Positions 50,843 through 59,867 of a DNA stretch of 64,000 nucleotides are shown in pieces. The stretch is taken from contig FOCD01000006.1 in NCBI GenBank assembly GCA_900110015.1, forward strand, positions 29,366-93,365, read 5' to 3'. The stretch is from Terribacillus saccharophilus (GTDB lineage: Bacteria; Bacillota; Bacilli; Bacillales; Amphibacillaceae). How positions within the stretch are numbered: position 1 is the first letter of the stretch; each line of letters starts with the position of its first letter. A model generated the notes under the pieces. It was not told the DNA's origin and made no database searches. It saw nothing but the letters and a program-made list of their open reading frames with translations. The position numbers and the translations under genes are program-made.

Positions 50843-51559
50843 TTGAATAAATTGGAAACCTTGCGGCAATTTCTAAAAGAAAATATTGATGATTTTGAAC
50901 CAAGCAGTAGTATAGGAACTAGCTTTTCTAATCCGGATTTCAATTTACTTCCAAGAGATTTTATGTCATTTGCAAAAACGGAGCTAGAAAAAATGAAAGC
51001 AAGTGAAAATAATTTAATCCATATACTCAATTGCTTATCCCATCTTAAAAGAGCTATTGACTGTCAAATCGACGTGTTCTTACATCAGCTTAACCTATAT
51101 AACATAATCAGAAAGAAAAATTTAAAAATCGATAAAAAACTTGAATTTCTAAAGAATATAGGTATTATTGAATCTTCTTCAATATCCAGACTTAATGCGA
51201 TTAGGAATAAGATGGAACATCACTACAAGATCCCTGACATTATTGAAATTGAGGTATATTATGATTTAGTCAATGCAGTAGTATCATTAATCGAATCAAA
51301 TATCTTTATATTCTTGTACAATTGTGAAGTGCAAATAGAGTTAATGAATGGCTATTATAAATGGTTTAATTTAGAGTATAGATTTAACCAACCGGGTATG
51401 GTTTTTAAAGTATCTCATGAGGATAAAAATAGAGATTTTTCAATCACAGTAAATGTTTCTGAACAATTAGAATTCGCTTATTACATAAAAACGCTTTTAA
51501 TTTTGGGAAGACTTGGATTTCAAAATAACGATGTTATTAGAGAAGAACTATTTTTATAA
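50843..51559 (+). CDS. HEPN-like protein
   Basis: 238 residues from a TTG at 50843, nine bases after AAGGAG. A helical bundle with FLKNIGIIESSSISRLNAIR-NKMEHHYKIPD; R121-N122 and H126 give the Rx4H motif of HEPN ribonucleases. HEPN proteins often act as RNA-cutting toxins with a nucleotidyltransferase or NTPase partner; here the neighbour is an Mrr-like protein. The C-terminal beta segment (YYKWFNLEYRFNQPGMVFKV) is unassigned. Confidence 0.6.
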   Translation: MNKLETLRQFLKENIDDFEPSSSIGTSFSNPDFNLLPRDFMSFAKTELEKMKASENNLIHILNCLSHLKRAIDCQIDVFLHQLNLYNIIRKKNLKIDKKLEFLKNIGIIESSSISRLNAIRNKMEHHYKIPDIIEIEVYYDLVNAVVSLIESNIFIFLYNCEVQIELMNGYYKWFNLEYRFNQPGMVFKVSHEDKNRDFSITVNVSEQLEFAYYIKTLLILGRLGFQNNDVIREELFL

Positions 51560-51663
51560 ATAATTAAGAGACAACCAATTTTTTATAAACAAATATTAAA
51601 GGAGAGTTAAGTATCTCAAATGGACTTTACAGCAATCATCTATTTGCTCACATTATAAATACA

Positions 51664-51688
51664 TAAACATAAACGTTTACGTATACCA
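51664..51688. repeat. ACGT-core repeat member 17 (outlier position)
   Basis: TAAACATAAACGTTTACGTA, 10 kb away from the main cluster. Confidence 0.55.
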
Positions 51689-51868
51689 AGGATTGCACGT
51701 TGGGTTAATTATTCTCTGACCAGGTTGATTTTATATTCTTTAAAATAAGTGAACCAATCCTGCTTGGTTTATACTATGGAAGTTTTTATTGTAATGAATT
51801 GGTATTTACTGGTGAGTTAGGTTTCCTTTTCTGGTACTGCTTTTATACCAACGTGTACACAATAATAA

Positions 51869-51886
51869 AAAACGTAAACATTTACA
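51869..51886. repeat. ACGT-core repeat member 18 (degenerate)
   Basis: AAAACGTAAACATTTAC. Confidence 0.35.
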
Positions 51887-51900
51887 ATTCCATACATTAA

Positions 51901-51932
51901 GGTTAGATAGCTAGTTCTATAGCTATCTAACC
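51901..51932. terminator. Perfect 13-bp hairpin
   Basis: GGTTAGATAGCTA / TAGCTATCTAACC with GTTCTA loop. Confidence 0.45.
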
Positions 51933-52146
51933 GAAGGATAAAAAAACAAATAGGGCAAAAGCTTAAATACAGCATTTGCCTTATTTGTACATGATTATAA
52001 TAGCCATTATAGATGGGGACGATATGATTTAATAAACTCCACTAGGTGATAGAGGATTAACTAGCGTTAAAACATGCAAAAGCCTTCTACTTAAATAAAA
52101 AAATTAAGATGCTGGTGTAATAAGACATCCATTTATTTTATCTCCG

Positions 52147-54024
52147 TTAATTCAGAAATTCATTATTGTTCTTCTTTCTTTCTACAAATTGGTTATAATC
52201 ACTTAAAACCCTATTTTTATTACCATTTTTAATGAATTCAACTTCTGTATGCGAAAAGATTGAGCTGTACAGCATATCAAGAAATCCCGTAGGGTAACCC
52301 CCTGTTAACAATCTATCTACTTTCAAAAATAAAATCCTAACTTTTTCTTCTTTTGTTAAATCATCTTGATTACCATAATTGAGGATAAATTCAATATTAT
52401 TTTCAATAAGCAGGGCGATTTCCTCTACTTTTTTATCGTTCTTCTTGCTAAAGAAGAATAAGTGCTCGAGCAAAAGCTCCTCATCTAATAATTTACGGCT
52501 ATCATTATCTTGTAAAAGTTTAAGTTCTAAAGCGTCATATTTATAATCAGAGTAGGATTGGATATAGGACTTAATGTTTCTAGGTTTTTTCATATTAAAT
52601 AACCAAAAACCAGCTATTGGGATACCTGTCCATTTAAGATCATTAAGATGATTACTTGATGTTAGGGAACTCAGTAACGTTTTTTTATTATAAGAAGCTA
52701 AATAGAAAGCAAGATTACCACCGTTCGGAAAATACTCTAGATATTCTAAGTTGTTTTCATCTCTTAAAATTCTAATTACATAAATACTATAGAATAGTGA
52801 AAATAAATAACTATCTTTAAATCTAGCTTTGGAGCTGAGCATATTTACAGTATCCAAGAAAGCCTGTACTACAGATTTAACTTGTCTCAAATTATTATTA
52901 CCGCTTAAAAACCAAACTTTCTCAAAATCCATACTAATCTTGTCAGTAACTCTTTCTAAATCCTTTTTTAAATTCTTATTCTCAAATACCTGATTTTTTA
53001 ATGAACTTTTAAAAATACTCTTTAAAGAATCTTCATCGACAGTTTTATTGTAAGTTATACAATCTAGTTTACCCCTAAAAACTTTATCAATATAATCATA
53101 TCCCAATATATCTACATTACATATGATTACTACATTTATCTTGTATATATCAATTAATTCATTAATTAGTCCAGTTACAACATTATATTTTTGTAAGTTA
53201 TCAGTTGTAGTAATTAATTCATTTTCTTTTTGCGATTGGTTCAGTGCATTTGCTACCTTTTTAAATTCTTTATTAATATCATCAAATTCTTTTGTTCTAC
53301 TAAGGGTATTAAACATACTTCCTCTTCTTTGATATACCTTATTATTTTGATTGGCTATTCCTAACGAAGTTATTCTCTCGAAGTCATCGAATACAAATAT
53401 TGAACCTTTAGGTATACTCTTTAGACTATAAGAATTTTTTAATATCCCATATAAAGGCTTTCCAATAGCAGGAATATATTGAATCCAATTGATAATTGAA
53501 TTATCATTAATCTGGATTTGATTCTTAATTTCATTCAAGACTAAACTTCTTGAGTCAAGACCAAAACAGGATATACGGTACACCCTTTTGTTGGAAAATT
53601 TATAATGTTGCTTAAAGAATTCATTTACAACATAGGTTTTACCACTTCCCCACTCCCCGGTAACCAAATAGCCTTTGCTATTTGGTGTATTTTCTAAGTA
53701 TCTATAAAGGCTATCCTCAAAAGGACTTAACTGAACATCTTTGCGACTATTTCTATAGTTCCTAAACCACAAATATAATTTCATGAAAATTAAAATAGCA
53801 ATGCATATTGCTATACAAACAATAGCAAAAACTCTCAATAACATATATAAATTGCTAATGTCTGTAACCTTTATTCCAAATAAAAGATTTTTATCTTCAA
53901 CAAACTTTAGAATGCTACTTACTACACTCCTTATTGGTTTAATTTCATACACTAATATATATGCAAATAAAACTACCAGTACTTTTTTTAAGAATTCTTT
54001 TAAAGTGTCATGTTTATGATCCAT
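52147..54024 (-). CDS. KAP-family P-loop NTPase with membrane segments
   Basis: 625 residues, ATG at 54024 behind AAGGTGAG. Two membrane segments near residues 13-26 and 61-86, then the KAP NTPase domain: PFEDSLYRYLENTPNSKGYL, VTGEWGSGKT (123-130) and IPKGSIFVFDDFERI (Walker B). Long helical C-terminus. KAP NTPases are membrane-linked and appear in several phage-defence and plasmid-stability loci; the effector role here is unknown. Alone on its strand. Confidence 0.8.
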   Translation of the reverse strand: MDHKHDTLKEFLKKVLVVLFAYILVYEIKPIRSVVSSILKFVEDKNLLFGIKVTDISNLYMLLRVFAIVCIAICIAILIFMKLYLWFRNYRNSRKDVQLSPFEDSLYRYLENTPNSKGYLVTGEWGSGKTYVVNEFFKQHYKFSNKRVYRISCFGLDSRSLVLNEIKNQIQINDNSIINWIQYIPAIGKPLYGILKNSYSLKSIPKGSIFVFDDFERITSLGIANQNNKVYQRRGSMFNTLSRTKEFDDINKEFKKVANALNQSQKENELITTTDNLQKYNVVTGLINELIDIYKINVVIICNVDILGYDYIDKVFRGKLDCITYNKTVDEDSLKSIFKSSLKNQVFENKNLKKDLERVTDKISMDFEKVWFLSGNNNLRQVKSVVQAFLDTVNMLSSKARFKDSYLFSLFYSIYVIRILRDENNLEYLEYFPNGGNLAFYLASYNKKTLLSSLTSSNHLNDLKWTGIPIAGFWLFNMKKPRNIKSYIQSYSDYKYDALELKLLQDNDSRKLLDEELLLEHLFFFSKKNDKKVEEIALLIENNIEFILNYGNQDDLTKEEKVRILFLKVDRLLTGGYPTGFLDMLYSSIFSHTEVEFIKNGNKNRVLSDYNQFVERKKNNNEFLN

Positions 54025-54094
54025 CTTAGCTCACCTTATCTCTTCATACATATTTACTCCTGAATCACTTATAATACCTAGTAAAGTTTCTTTA

Positions 54095-54610
54095 GTAATT
54101 TCTATATTTCCTTTTCACTTTCAAAGTGCTGTTCTAAAATACTTTCGATATAATCATCTAATGATACTTTCTCTAATTTAGAAAAATACTTTAGCTTATC
54201 TTTGATATCTTTCCTGACGTGAGATAAAACAGGCATATAATTTGTTGTAAGAGCATTCCATCATGACGCTGTACTAGTGGAAGTTAAGGGCATCGTAACT
54301 TAGGTATGGATTATGATTGTTCTTTTAAAGGACTGGCTTAACAAAAACAGATAAGCCGAGCTCCTCTTTACGCATTTTTATATTCTTTTGTCCCATATTT
54401 ATTATTAGAAACGTTATTATATATAGATGATTAGACTTAGGAATAATCTTATCTTCTCTAAATCGGAATTGTACATAGGCTTTCTTTGTTACATAACTTT
54501 GAAGTTTAGATTTGTATATAGGGAGTTAACTTTAAGTTGGAACAGCTTCTCAATACCTAACTTGCTGCCATCCTCTAGTTTTGCGAAGAAGGGTCTGTTT
54601 ATGGTTTTAT
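54095..54610 (-). pseudogene. Decayed copy of the HTH protein at 55887
   Basis: The DNA matches the 3' half of the HTH gene at 55887-56867 along its length: for example KLEDGSKLGIEKLFQL here against ELEDGNRIGIERLFQL there, and shared runs around GCATATAAT and TTCCATCATGACG. Frames break after LYTNLNFKVM, and about 40 bases are missing. No start. It sits on the other side of the DUF3800 gene from the intact copy, so the locus once held a tandem duplication. Confidence 0.8.
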
Positions 54611-54653
54611 GCAAAAATGCCTAAAGTATATTCGGTTTAGATAGTAAAATGAT

Positions 54654-55637
54654 TTATTCTTTAAGCTTTTCAAATAATGCATTATTTCTATCTAAGCCAT
54701 CAAGTTCATTTAGATAACCTATTAATATATTACCCATGGTATTAGAATATTCCATAGCTTTTTTAATCTCCTTGAGCCTCAAGTCTGGATTAACGGAGAG
54801 GATATTTTTGAGTTTAACCATCTCTTGTAAGTCATGCTTAGTCTTAAATACAAGAAATTCCGTTAAGTATTCACTGATTGGGACTTGAAGTAAGCGTTCT
54901 TTTTCTCTGTGCTCATCTTTTTCAGTAGCAGACCATCTAAATAGTTTTATTTGATTTTGAAATTTATTAATGTTCTCCTCTTGAATTAAAAATCTATATA
55001 TTAGATCGCTCTTAATCTTGGAACTGTTCGAACCTTCTAAATAATTTTTTTCCATTAAGAACATAACTATACCTAAAACCGTATCGATTATCTGTAGGGG
55101 TAGTGAATCTTTTGAGTCTGTTCCTTTTACTTTATGTATCTTATATTTTTTATTTCGATAACCTGCGTGAGCATTCATTTGCTCTTTTATCTTTGAATAT
55201 AAATTAAGACCTATGTATTCATCATTTTGATCAACTTCAATTTGAACTTCGCCTTTTAATGAATTTCTTGTCATTCCGTAAAATAAACGTTCCGGAATTT
55301 TAACATAAAAGAGATTTCTTAACTCTGGTAATGAGATAGACATGTTTGTTGCAGCATTATGAGCATCAGTATTATCAACAATAATTATATTGAAATTTAT
55401 TGGGTCATTTATGACTTCATTAAGTGCATGGAAATACTTTCGTAGGTACTGATCATGGTTATAATCAACAAAATGTAACTCGCTTTTTGTATTTATTAAT
55501 CTAAATATCTCTTTTAACTTTTCGGAGGTACGAGTAATTGTATCCTTCTCTCCACCATAAGCACCGTAATATGAGAATTTTTTTCTGGGTTGATCAATCT
55601 TGTTCGATTCATCGAAATAAATATGAAAACTCATCAT
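54654..55637 (-). CDS. DUF3800 protein (RNase H-like fold)
   Basis: 327 residues, ATG at 55637 (or the next codon) behind AAAAGGTGA. Start FHIYFDESNKI carries the DUF3800 D-E-S motif, and KGTDSKDSLPLQIIDTVLGI is the second conserved acidic block. DUF3800 proteins share an RNase H-type fold; their biology is unclear, but structured RNA motifs (the DUF3800 RNA motifs) have been predicted upstream of many. A repeat-containing RNA candidate lies directly upstream here. Confidence 0.8.
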   Translation of the reverse strand: MMSFHIYFDESNKIDQPRKKFSYYGAYGGEKDTITRTSEKLKEIFRLINTKSELHFVDYNHDQYLRKYFHALNEVINDPINFNIIIVDNTDAHNAATNMSISLPELRNLFYVKIPERLFYGMTRNSLKGEVQIEVDQNDEYIGLNLYSKIKEQMNAHAGYRNKKYKIHKVKGTDSKDSLPLQIIDTVLGIVMFLMEKNYLEGSNSSKIKSDLIYRFLIQEENINKFQNQIKLFRWSATEKDEHREKERLLQVPISEYLTEFLVFKTKHDLQEMVKLKNILSVNPDLRLKEIKKAMEYSNTMGNILIGYLNELDGLDRNNALFEKLKE

Positions 55638-55654
55638 TTCACCTTTTCTTTGGG

Positions 55655-55686
55655 TTGACTTTGTATAATGCGGGTATTATTATAAT
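55655..55686 (+). promoter_or_regulatory. Promoter for the repeat RNA
   Basis: TTGACT (55655-55660) with TATTAT (55678-55683, 17-bp spacer) or TATAAT (55681-55686) on the plus strand, pointing into the repeats and away from the DUF3800 gene. Confidence 0.5.
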
Positions 55687-55691
55687 AAGTA

Positions 55692-55802
55692 AGGAAACAA
55701 TAACGGAGAGTGTTACTTTCTCAGCTTACCATTAGCAGAGCTGGTGCACTCGTTTAAAGAACTCTTCCCAGCTTACCATTAGCAGGGCTGAGTTTTTTTT
55801 TA
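55692..55802 (+). ncRNA. Candidate small RNA with two tandem repeats beside DUF3800
   Basis: Two 22-base repeats, CAGCTTACCATTAGCAG(A/G)GCTG, at 55722-55743 and 55769-55790, 47 bases apart. Each can close a CAGC / GCTG stem with the conserved loop. The second is followed by AG and a run of at least nine T residues, a plus-strand terminator. Predicted RNA about 105-110 nt. The same DNA read on the minus strand would be a DUF3800 leader. I infer RNA function from repetition, promoter and terminator. Confidence 0.55.
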
Positions 55803-55886
55803 TTATCGATGTTAACTACGTTTTCTATATTAAGGAGCTTTTCCTAACACTTAACGTCTCTCTCTCCGCTGATATATAACATTTAA

Positions 55887-56867
55887 CTAGTTATTATTTA
55901 AATCCTTTATCTCATTAAAATGCTTTTCTAGGATGCTTTCCACGTAATCATCCAGTGACAGCTTAGAAATTTTTGAGTAATGCTTTAAATTATCCTTAGT
56001 ACTTTTACTTACATGAGCGAGTATCGGCATATAATCAGTTTGCAAGAGTATTCCATCATGACGTTGTATTAGATATCCGTCGACAAGATAAGAATTAAGA
56101 GACTCATATGTTAGGTATAGGTTGTCATTGTTTCTTATAAGCCCTGGCTTAACATAAAGATTTAACCCCCACTCCTCTTCACGTAATTTTACATTCTTAT
56201 GTCCCATGTTTATTATTAGAGACTCTATTATATTTATATGAATAGACTTTGGATTAATTGATCCTCTAAATTGAAATTGTATATAGCCTTTCTTTGTTAC
56301 ATATCTTTGAGGTTTAAGGTTGTAATATGGCGTGTAACCAAGTTGGAAAAGCCTCTCAATACCTATCCGATTACCATCCTCTAGTTCTGCAACCCCTGGA
56401 CCATCTAAACTCATTATCCTTGCTTTACTTCCTTTGCTATCCTGAAAAGATTGATATAAGTGAATGTTGTGTTGTTTATTAAAGATACTTATGTATCCGC
56501 TTTCCTTCTCACCAATTTCTTTCTGTAATGTTTCTAAATCCTGTTCTGAAATAAAATTGAGAATTCTCCCCTTGAATTCTCTTTTCTCAGTTTTCAATTT
56601 GCCTGTTTTAATATACATAGCAATCGTCGAAGGGTGCTTAGAAAGTTTGGCTGCTACCTCTCCAGTTGTATAACCAGGTTTATTTTGTTGCTCCTCTATT
56701 AACCGGTCTACGTCTTCTTCTCTAAATAACAAAGAAGAATCAATCTGCCACTTGTCTTCATATACTGGCCGAAGTTTTTTCTCATTCACATATCTGTATA
56801 TAGTAGAAATGGATTTATTAAGTCTTTGGGCTACTTCTTTAGTCGTTATGTAATTATTGCTATTCAT
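55887..56867 (-). CDS. Double HTH (MerR/HTH_17-like) DNA-binding protein
   Basis: 326 residues from the ATG at 56867, eight bases after AGAGGTG. Two HTH_17-like units: YITTKEVAQRLNKSISTIYR-YVNEKKL and YTTGEVAAKLSKHPSTIAMY-IKTGKL. The C-terminal 200 residues have a conserved region (ELEDGNRIGIERLFQLGYTP, GLNLYVKPGLIRNNDNLYLT) also seen in the decayed copy at 54095. An end segment SKLSLDDYVESILEKHFNEI is RHH-like. Probably a regulator or DNA-organising factor tied to the DUF3800 locus. Confidence 0.65.
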   Translation of the reverse strand: MNSNNYITTKEVAQRLNKSISTIYRYVNEKKLRPVYEDKWQIDSSLLFREEDVDRLIEEQQNKPGYTTGEVAAKLSKHPSTIAMYIKTGKLKTEKREFKGRILNFISEQDLETLQKEIGEKESGYISIFNKQHNIHLYQSFQDSKGSKARIMSLDGPGVAELEDGNRIGIERLFQLGYTPYYNLKPQRYVTKKGYIQFQFRGSINPKSIHINIIESLIINMGHKNVKLREEEWGLNLYVKPGLIRNNDNLYLTYESLNSYLVDGYLIQRHDGILLQTDYMPILAHVSKSTKDNLKHYSKISKLSLDDYVESILEKHFNEIKDLNNN

Positions 56868-56936
56868 TTTATTGACACCTCTATACTTGAATAGATTATG
56901 TAGTATACAGTTTACATTTGTTCTCTTTAAAATCAC

Positions 56937-57167
56937 TAAGATGTACTATGATTTTATCAAGTTCACTACTTATATATAACATTATAATATTATATATATA
57001 TAATGAAAAGGTATATAGACAAATTGACCATTTTTCTATTATCTATTCAAAAATGATACATATAAAACTATAATTAATATATATATTCTTCTTATTATAA
57101 ATGTCTAAAACTACTTAGCTAATAATTATTAAAAGATTAATGGATGCTACTTACTATAGGAGGTATT
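56937..57167. other. Very AT-rich intergenic region
   Basis: Alternating TATATA tracts between the divergent HTH and recombinase genes; likely holds both promoters. No clear repeats of the ACGT family. Confidence 0.3.
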
Positions 57168-58292
57168 ATGAGTAACTTAGTAAATGACATAAGTAATATC
57201 GCAAGTAACAATGTACCGAGATTAATAGATAAGATGAGTGATGAAAGTCTAGTTTCTACCTATTTAAATATTGCTGATAAATTAGAGCATGATTACACAC
57301 CGTTCAATGATATAGAGATGATTTACATATTCGTTCATGATGAGAAAGATCAAGATAAGAGTAAAAACAGAACTATAGATACTAAGCGAGAATACTTACG
57401 TGAATTGTTGAATGTTTATTTCTTATTTGTAGAAAAGGAAGATATATTCGACTTAAGAAGTAATGATACGAAGAAAATATTTAACTCTTTGAATAGAAGG
57501 AATATAAGGTTGTTTCAAGAGTGGCTGCGTGAGGCTCCATTGGGGAAAGGTGGTAAGTCATACTCTGTAGCGACAATTTCGAGGAAAACAGGCATTTTCA
57601 AGAGCTTTTTAAGCTTTGCGCACAAAATAGGTTATGTGAAAGATCCAGTGCACACTTATTTTAAGTCAGCTAGTGTAAATCAAAAAGACAGACCTAATAG
57701 AGATTTGAATTCTACAGAAGCACTTCAACTTCTTTCCTATTATAAGGAGCATCCGATACTTCATTGTATATTCTCTATATTATTGACCACTGGGGCCAGG
57801 GTAAGAGAATTATGTCAGGCTAAGGTAAAGGATCTTAGTTATGATGAAGGTGTGTATTGGTTAAATGTCTTAGGAAAAGGGGGAGAAAAAAGAGACCTTC
57901 TAATTCATCCGAATGTATTCGATACAATAACAAGATTTCGGCAAAGAAGAGGAATAGATACTGTACTAAGTCCCTCAGATGATAGTCCTCTTCTAACTAC
58001 AGCTAATGGAAAGCCATACACCTACAAATACCTTTCTAACTATATAGGAAAGGCAATTGACCGTACAGATCTGCCTTTTCTGAAGTACAAGGAACAGACT
58101 GTAAGAGCTCATACATTGAGGCATGGGTTTGCAATAATAAGTGCAGAACAAGGTGAAGATGTCTTTAGGATAATGCAGGCACTAGGTCATAAAAAAATCG
58201 AGACTACATTCATATATCTCGAGAGACATGCTGCAAGAAGGAATCATGCTGGCCATGCTTGGAAGAATTCTGTGATAATGAAGTCCATATAG
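57168..58292 (+). CDS. Tyrosine recombinase (XerC/D or integrase type)
   Basis: 374 residues from the ATG at 57168, close after AGGAGG. An N-terminal SAM-like core-binding domain (LNRRNIRLFQEWLREAPLGK) precedes the catalytic domain with R211 (TTGARVREL), K237 (LGKGGEKRD), H315-x-x-R318 (HTLRHG), H341 (LGHKK) and Y350 (FIYLERH), so all catalytic residues are present. Could resolve plasmid multimers, have inserted an element, or be a recombinase-derived regulator. The long AT-rich gap before it contains stacked TATA tracts but no clear att site. Confidence 0.88.
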   Translation: MSNLVNDISNIASNNVPRLIDKMSDESLVSTYLNIADKLEHDYTPFNDIEMIYIFVHDEKDQDKSKNRTIDTKREYLRELLNVYFLFVEKEDIFDLRSNDTKKIFNSLNRRNIRLFQEWLREAPLGKGGKSYSVATISRKTGIFKSFLSFAHKIGYVKDPVHTYFKSASVNQKDRPNRDLNSTEALQLLSYYKEHPILHCIFSILLTTGARVRELCQAKVKDLSYDEGVYWLNVLGKGGEKRDLLIHPNVFDTITRFRQRRGIDTVLSPSDDSPLLTTANGKPYTYKYLSNYIGKAIDRTDLPFLKYKEQTVRAHTLRHGFAIISAEQGEDVFRIMQALGHKKIETTFIYLERHAARRNHAGHAWKNSVIMKSI

Positions 58293-58380
58293 AATAAAAG
58301 TTAATATTTGGGTGTTGCTAGGAGACCCTGAGACTCATTAATAATTAGTTTTAAGGGTGATTACCTGAGTTATTGCATGA

Positions 58381-58405
58381 AAAGGACGATGTAAACCGTC
58401 CTTTT
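58381..58405. terminator. Bidirectional terminator after recombinase
   Basis: AAAAGGACG / CGTCCTTTT with ATGTAAAC loop, flanked by A and T runs. Confidence 0.7.
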
Positions 58406-58424
58406 CTCCAGTACACATCTAACT

Positions 58425-58640
58425 TTAATTATAGTGAAAACTACGCAAGGCAATCCCAGCCAGTACGGTAATTATGATAAATACATCTACTAGGTTTACA
58501 AGGGTACCTAGTACAAAACCAGACACTTCCTTGAAGAAGCCAAGAGGTGCTTTTTTGCATAACACAATAGCAGAAAATAGTGCTATTGCATACAAATAGA
58601 AATTAAACTCATAGTGATGAGAGTATTGAGAACAGACCAT
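58425..58640 (-). CDS. Small membrane protein, possibly truncated
   Basis: 71 residues with two hydrophobic segments (FYLYAIALFSAIVLC, LVNLVDVFIIITVLAGIAL). A better ribosome site (GAGAGGAACAG) precedes a different frame (MKKYYGLFSILSSL, then stop), so either the start shown is weak or a frameshift has cut the gene. Unknown function. Confidence 0.4.
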   Translation of the reverse strand: MVCSQYSHHYEFNFYLYAIALFSAIVLCKKAPLGFFKEVSGFVLGTLVNLVDVFIIITVLAGIALRSFHYN

Positions 58641-58805
58641 AGTACTTTTTCATAACTGTTCCTCTCATTCCACTATACATCCATCCCAACCTATAAATTG
58701 AAAAGAGTGCAGTGAACTTGATTCACTGCACTCTTTCTGATTGTCTTTTATTTGCTGTTCTAAGGTTTCATCTGTATTAAGAGAATCTTCATTGGTGTAA
58801 TATCG

Positions 58806-59462
58806 TCATTGTTCTAAATCGACCTCAACTGTAATGTCTTCGCCGATCGGCTCAAAGTTAGAATCTGTCGGAGAGCTGAATACCAATTTTACGTGCTTTA
58901 CATCGGAAGCTTTTGAGTTTTGAAGGATGTAATAGTTAATTCCCTCTTTCTTCACCTTACCCAAGAACTCGCCATCGATGTGTTCACTCATCATCATGTC
59001 CGGCTCAAGCTGTTCACCAGTGTCAGTAACTAATGTAGCTTGAGAAGGGTAAAAGGAGATATTATCTTCGCTGGAACTTTCTACTTGAATGTCTACTTGA
59101 ATATATTCAAGTTCATCTGCATCCATATAAGTTGCCAATTCACCTTTTAACTTAGAAGAAACGCCATTAACTTTAGAAATGTCCATTTTAATAGGACCGG
59201 ATTCAAATGTACCAACATCATCAGTGCGACTTACAAGCAGGTGATCTCCACCTTCATTAGAAACAGTTTCTCCCACGGCAGTCTCACCATCATCAGAAGC
59301 TTCCTCTGCTGATTCAGCTTCTTTTTCTGTACTCTCAGTGTTTGCAGTTGTATCCTCCTCAGAAGATTTACCTTCATCTTCCTTTGAAGTGTTGTCACTT
59401 CCACATGCAGCTAAAACAAAGACCAACATTGCAGTAAACAAGATGCCAAGCATTTTATTCAA
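58806..59462 (-). CDS. Lipoprotein with DUF4352-like domain
   Basis: 218 residues from the TTG at 59462, nine bases after GTGGGG. Signal peptide MNKMLGILFTAMLVFVLAACG with lipobox LAAC. An acidic, disordered linker (EDEGKSSEEDTTANTESTEK) follows, then a beta domain: KMDISKVNGVSSKLKGELA, EYIQVDIQVESSSEDNISFY, ATLVTDTGEQLEP and YILQNSKASDVKHVKLVFS, typical of DUF4352/DUF5068-type extracellular domains. Membrane-anchored outside. Possibly protective or adhesive; unknown. Confidence 0.75.
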   Translation of the reverse strand: MNKMLGILFTAMLVFVLAACGSDNTSKEDEGKSSEEDTTANTESTEKEAESAEEASDDGETAVGETVSNEGGDHLLVSRTDDVGTFESGPIKMDISKVNGVSSKLKGELATYMDADELEYIQVDIQVESSSEDNISFYPSQATLVTDTGEQLEPDMMMSEHIDGEFLGKVKKEGINYYILQNSKASDVKHVKLVFSSPTDSNFEPIGEDITVEVDLEQ

Positions 59463-59867
59463 ACTTATATACCCCACTTTAATATTTATTTAAAATGATT
59501 TATGTAAAACAGCTCATACTGCTTTCCATCCTATTTGTTTTATTCAGAATTTCATACATCTTATTAAAGAGCAATTCTACTTCCTCATTATTGGAAATCC
59601 TATCATACTATACTTCAAAACTACTAAAATTACTATAATTATACAGATGATTTATTAAATGTATCAGGAGAAAGCTAATCAATACGTTCCTATATGTATA
59701 GATATGAAAAACGATCAAAACTATTACAAATGTTTTTGATCGTTTGGTTTAGTATTTTCTAATTAAATAGTAATAGATAATTTACGTAATAAATATGGAA
59801 TTTAATTTCCACAAAATGTATAATGGTGGTGAGATATCTCGGATTTTGTAAATTAGGAGGTTTTAAA
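59463..59867. other. Spacer upstream of lanthipeptide precursor
   Basis: Holds a hairpin (AAACGATCAAAA / TTTTGATCGTTT, 59709-59745) and a TATAAT at 59819-59824 that may be the -10 of the precursor gene; a -35 is unclear. Confidence 0.4.
59709..59745. terminator. Hairpin terminator
   Basis: AAACGATCAAAA / TTTTGATCGTTT around a 13-base loop. Confidence 0.5.

Larger units (their letters stand above)
51560..52146. other. 587-bp spacer with two repeat remnants and hairpins
   Basis: Contains ACGT-core members 17 and 18 (51664-51688, 51869-51886), a perfect hairpin (51901-51932), and ACAAATAGGGCAAA / TTTGCC-type partial stem near 51946-51990. An open stretch at about 51720-51900 has no start. Confidence 0.4.

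Noticed and set aside
51720..51900. Open plus-strand stretch of about 57 codons
   Set aside because: No start codon and it overlaps a repeat remnant; at most a gene relic.
55722..55790. Mini-CRISPR from the two repeats next to DUF3800
   Set aside because: Only two units, no Cas genes, and a promoter-terminator layout that better fits a single small RNA.
56937..57167. Attachment site for the tyrosine recombinase in the TATA-rich gap
   Set aside because: No inverted core-type arms or direct repeat elsewhere in the window could be matched by eye.
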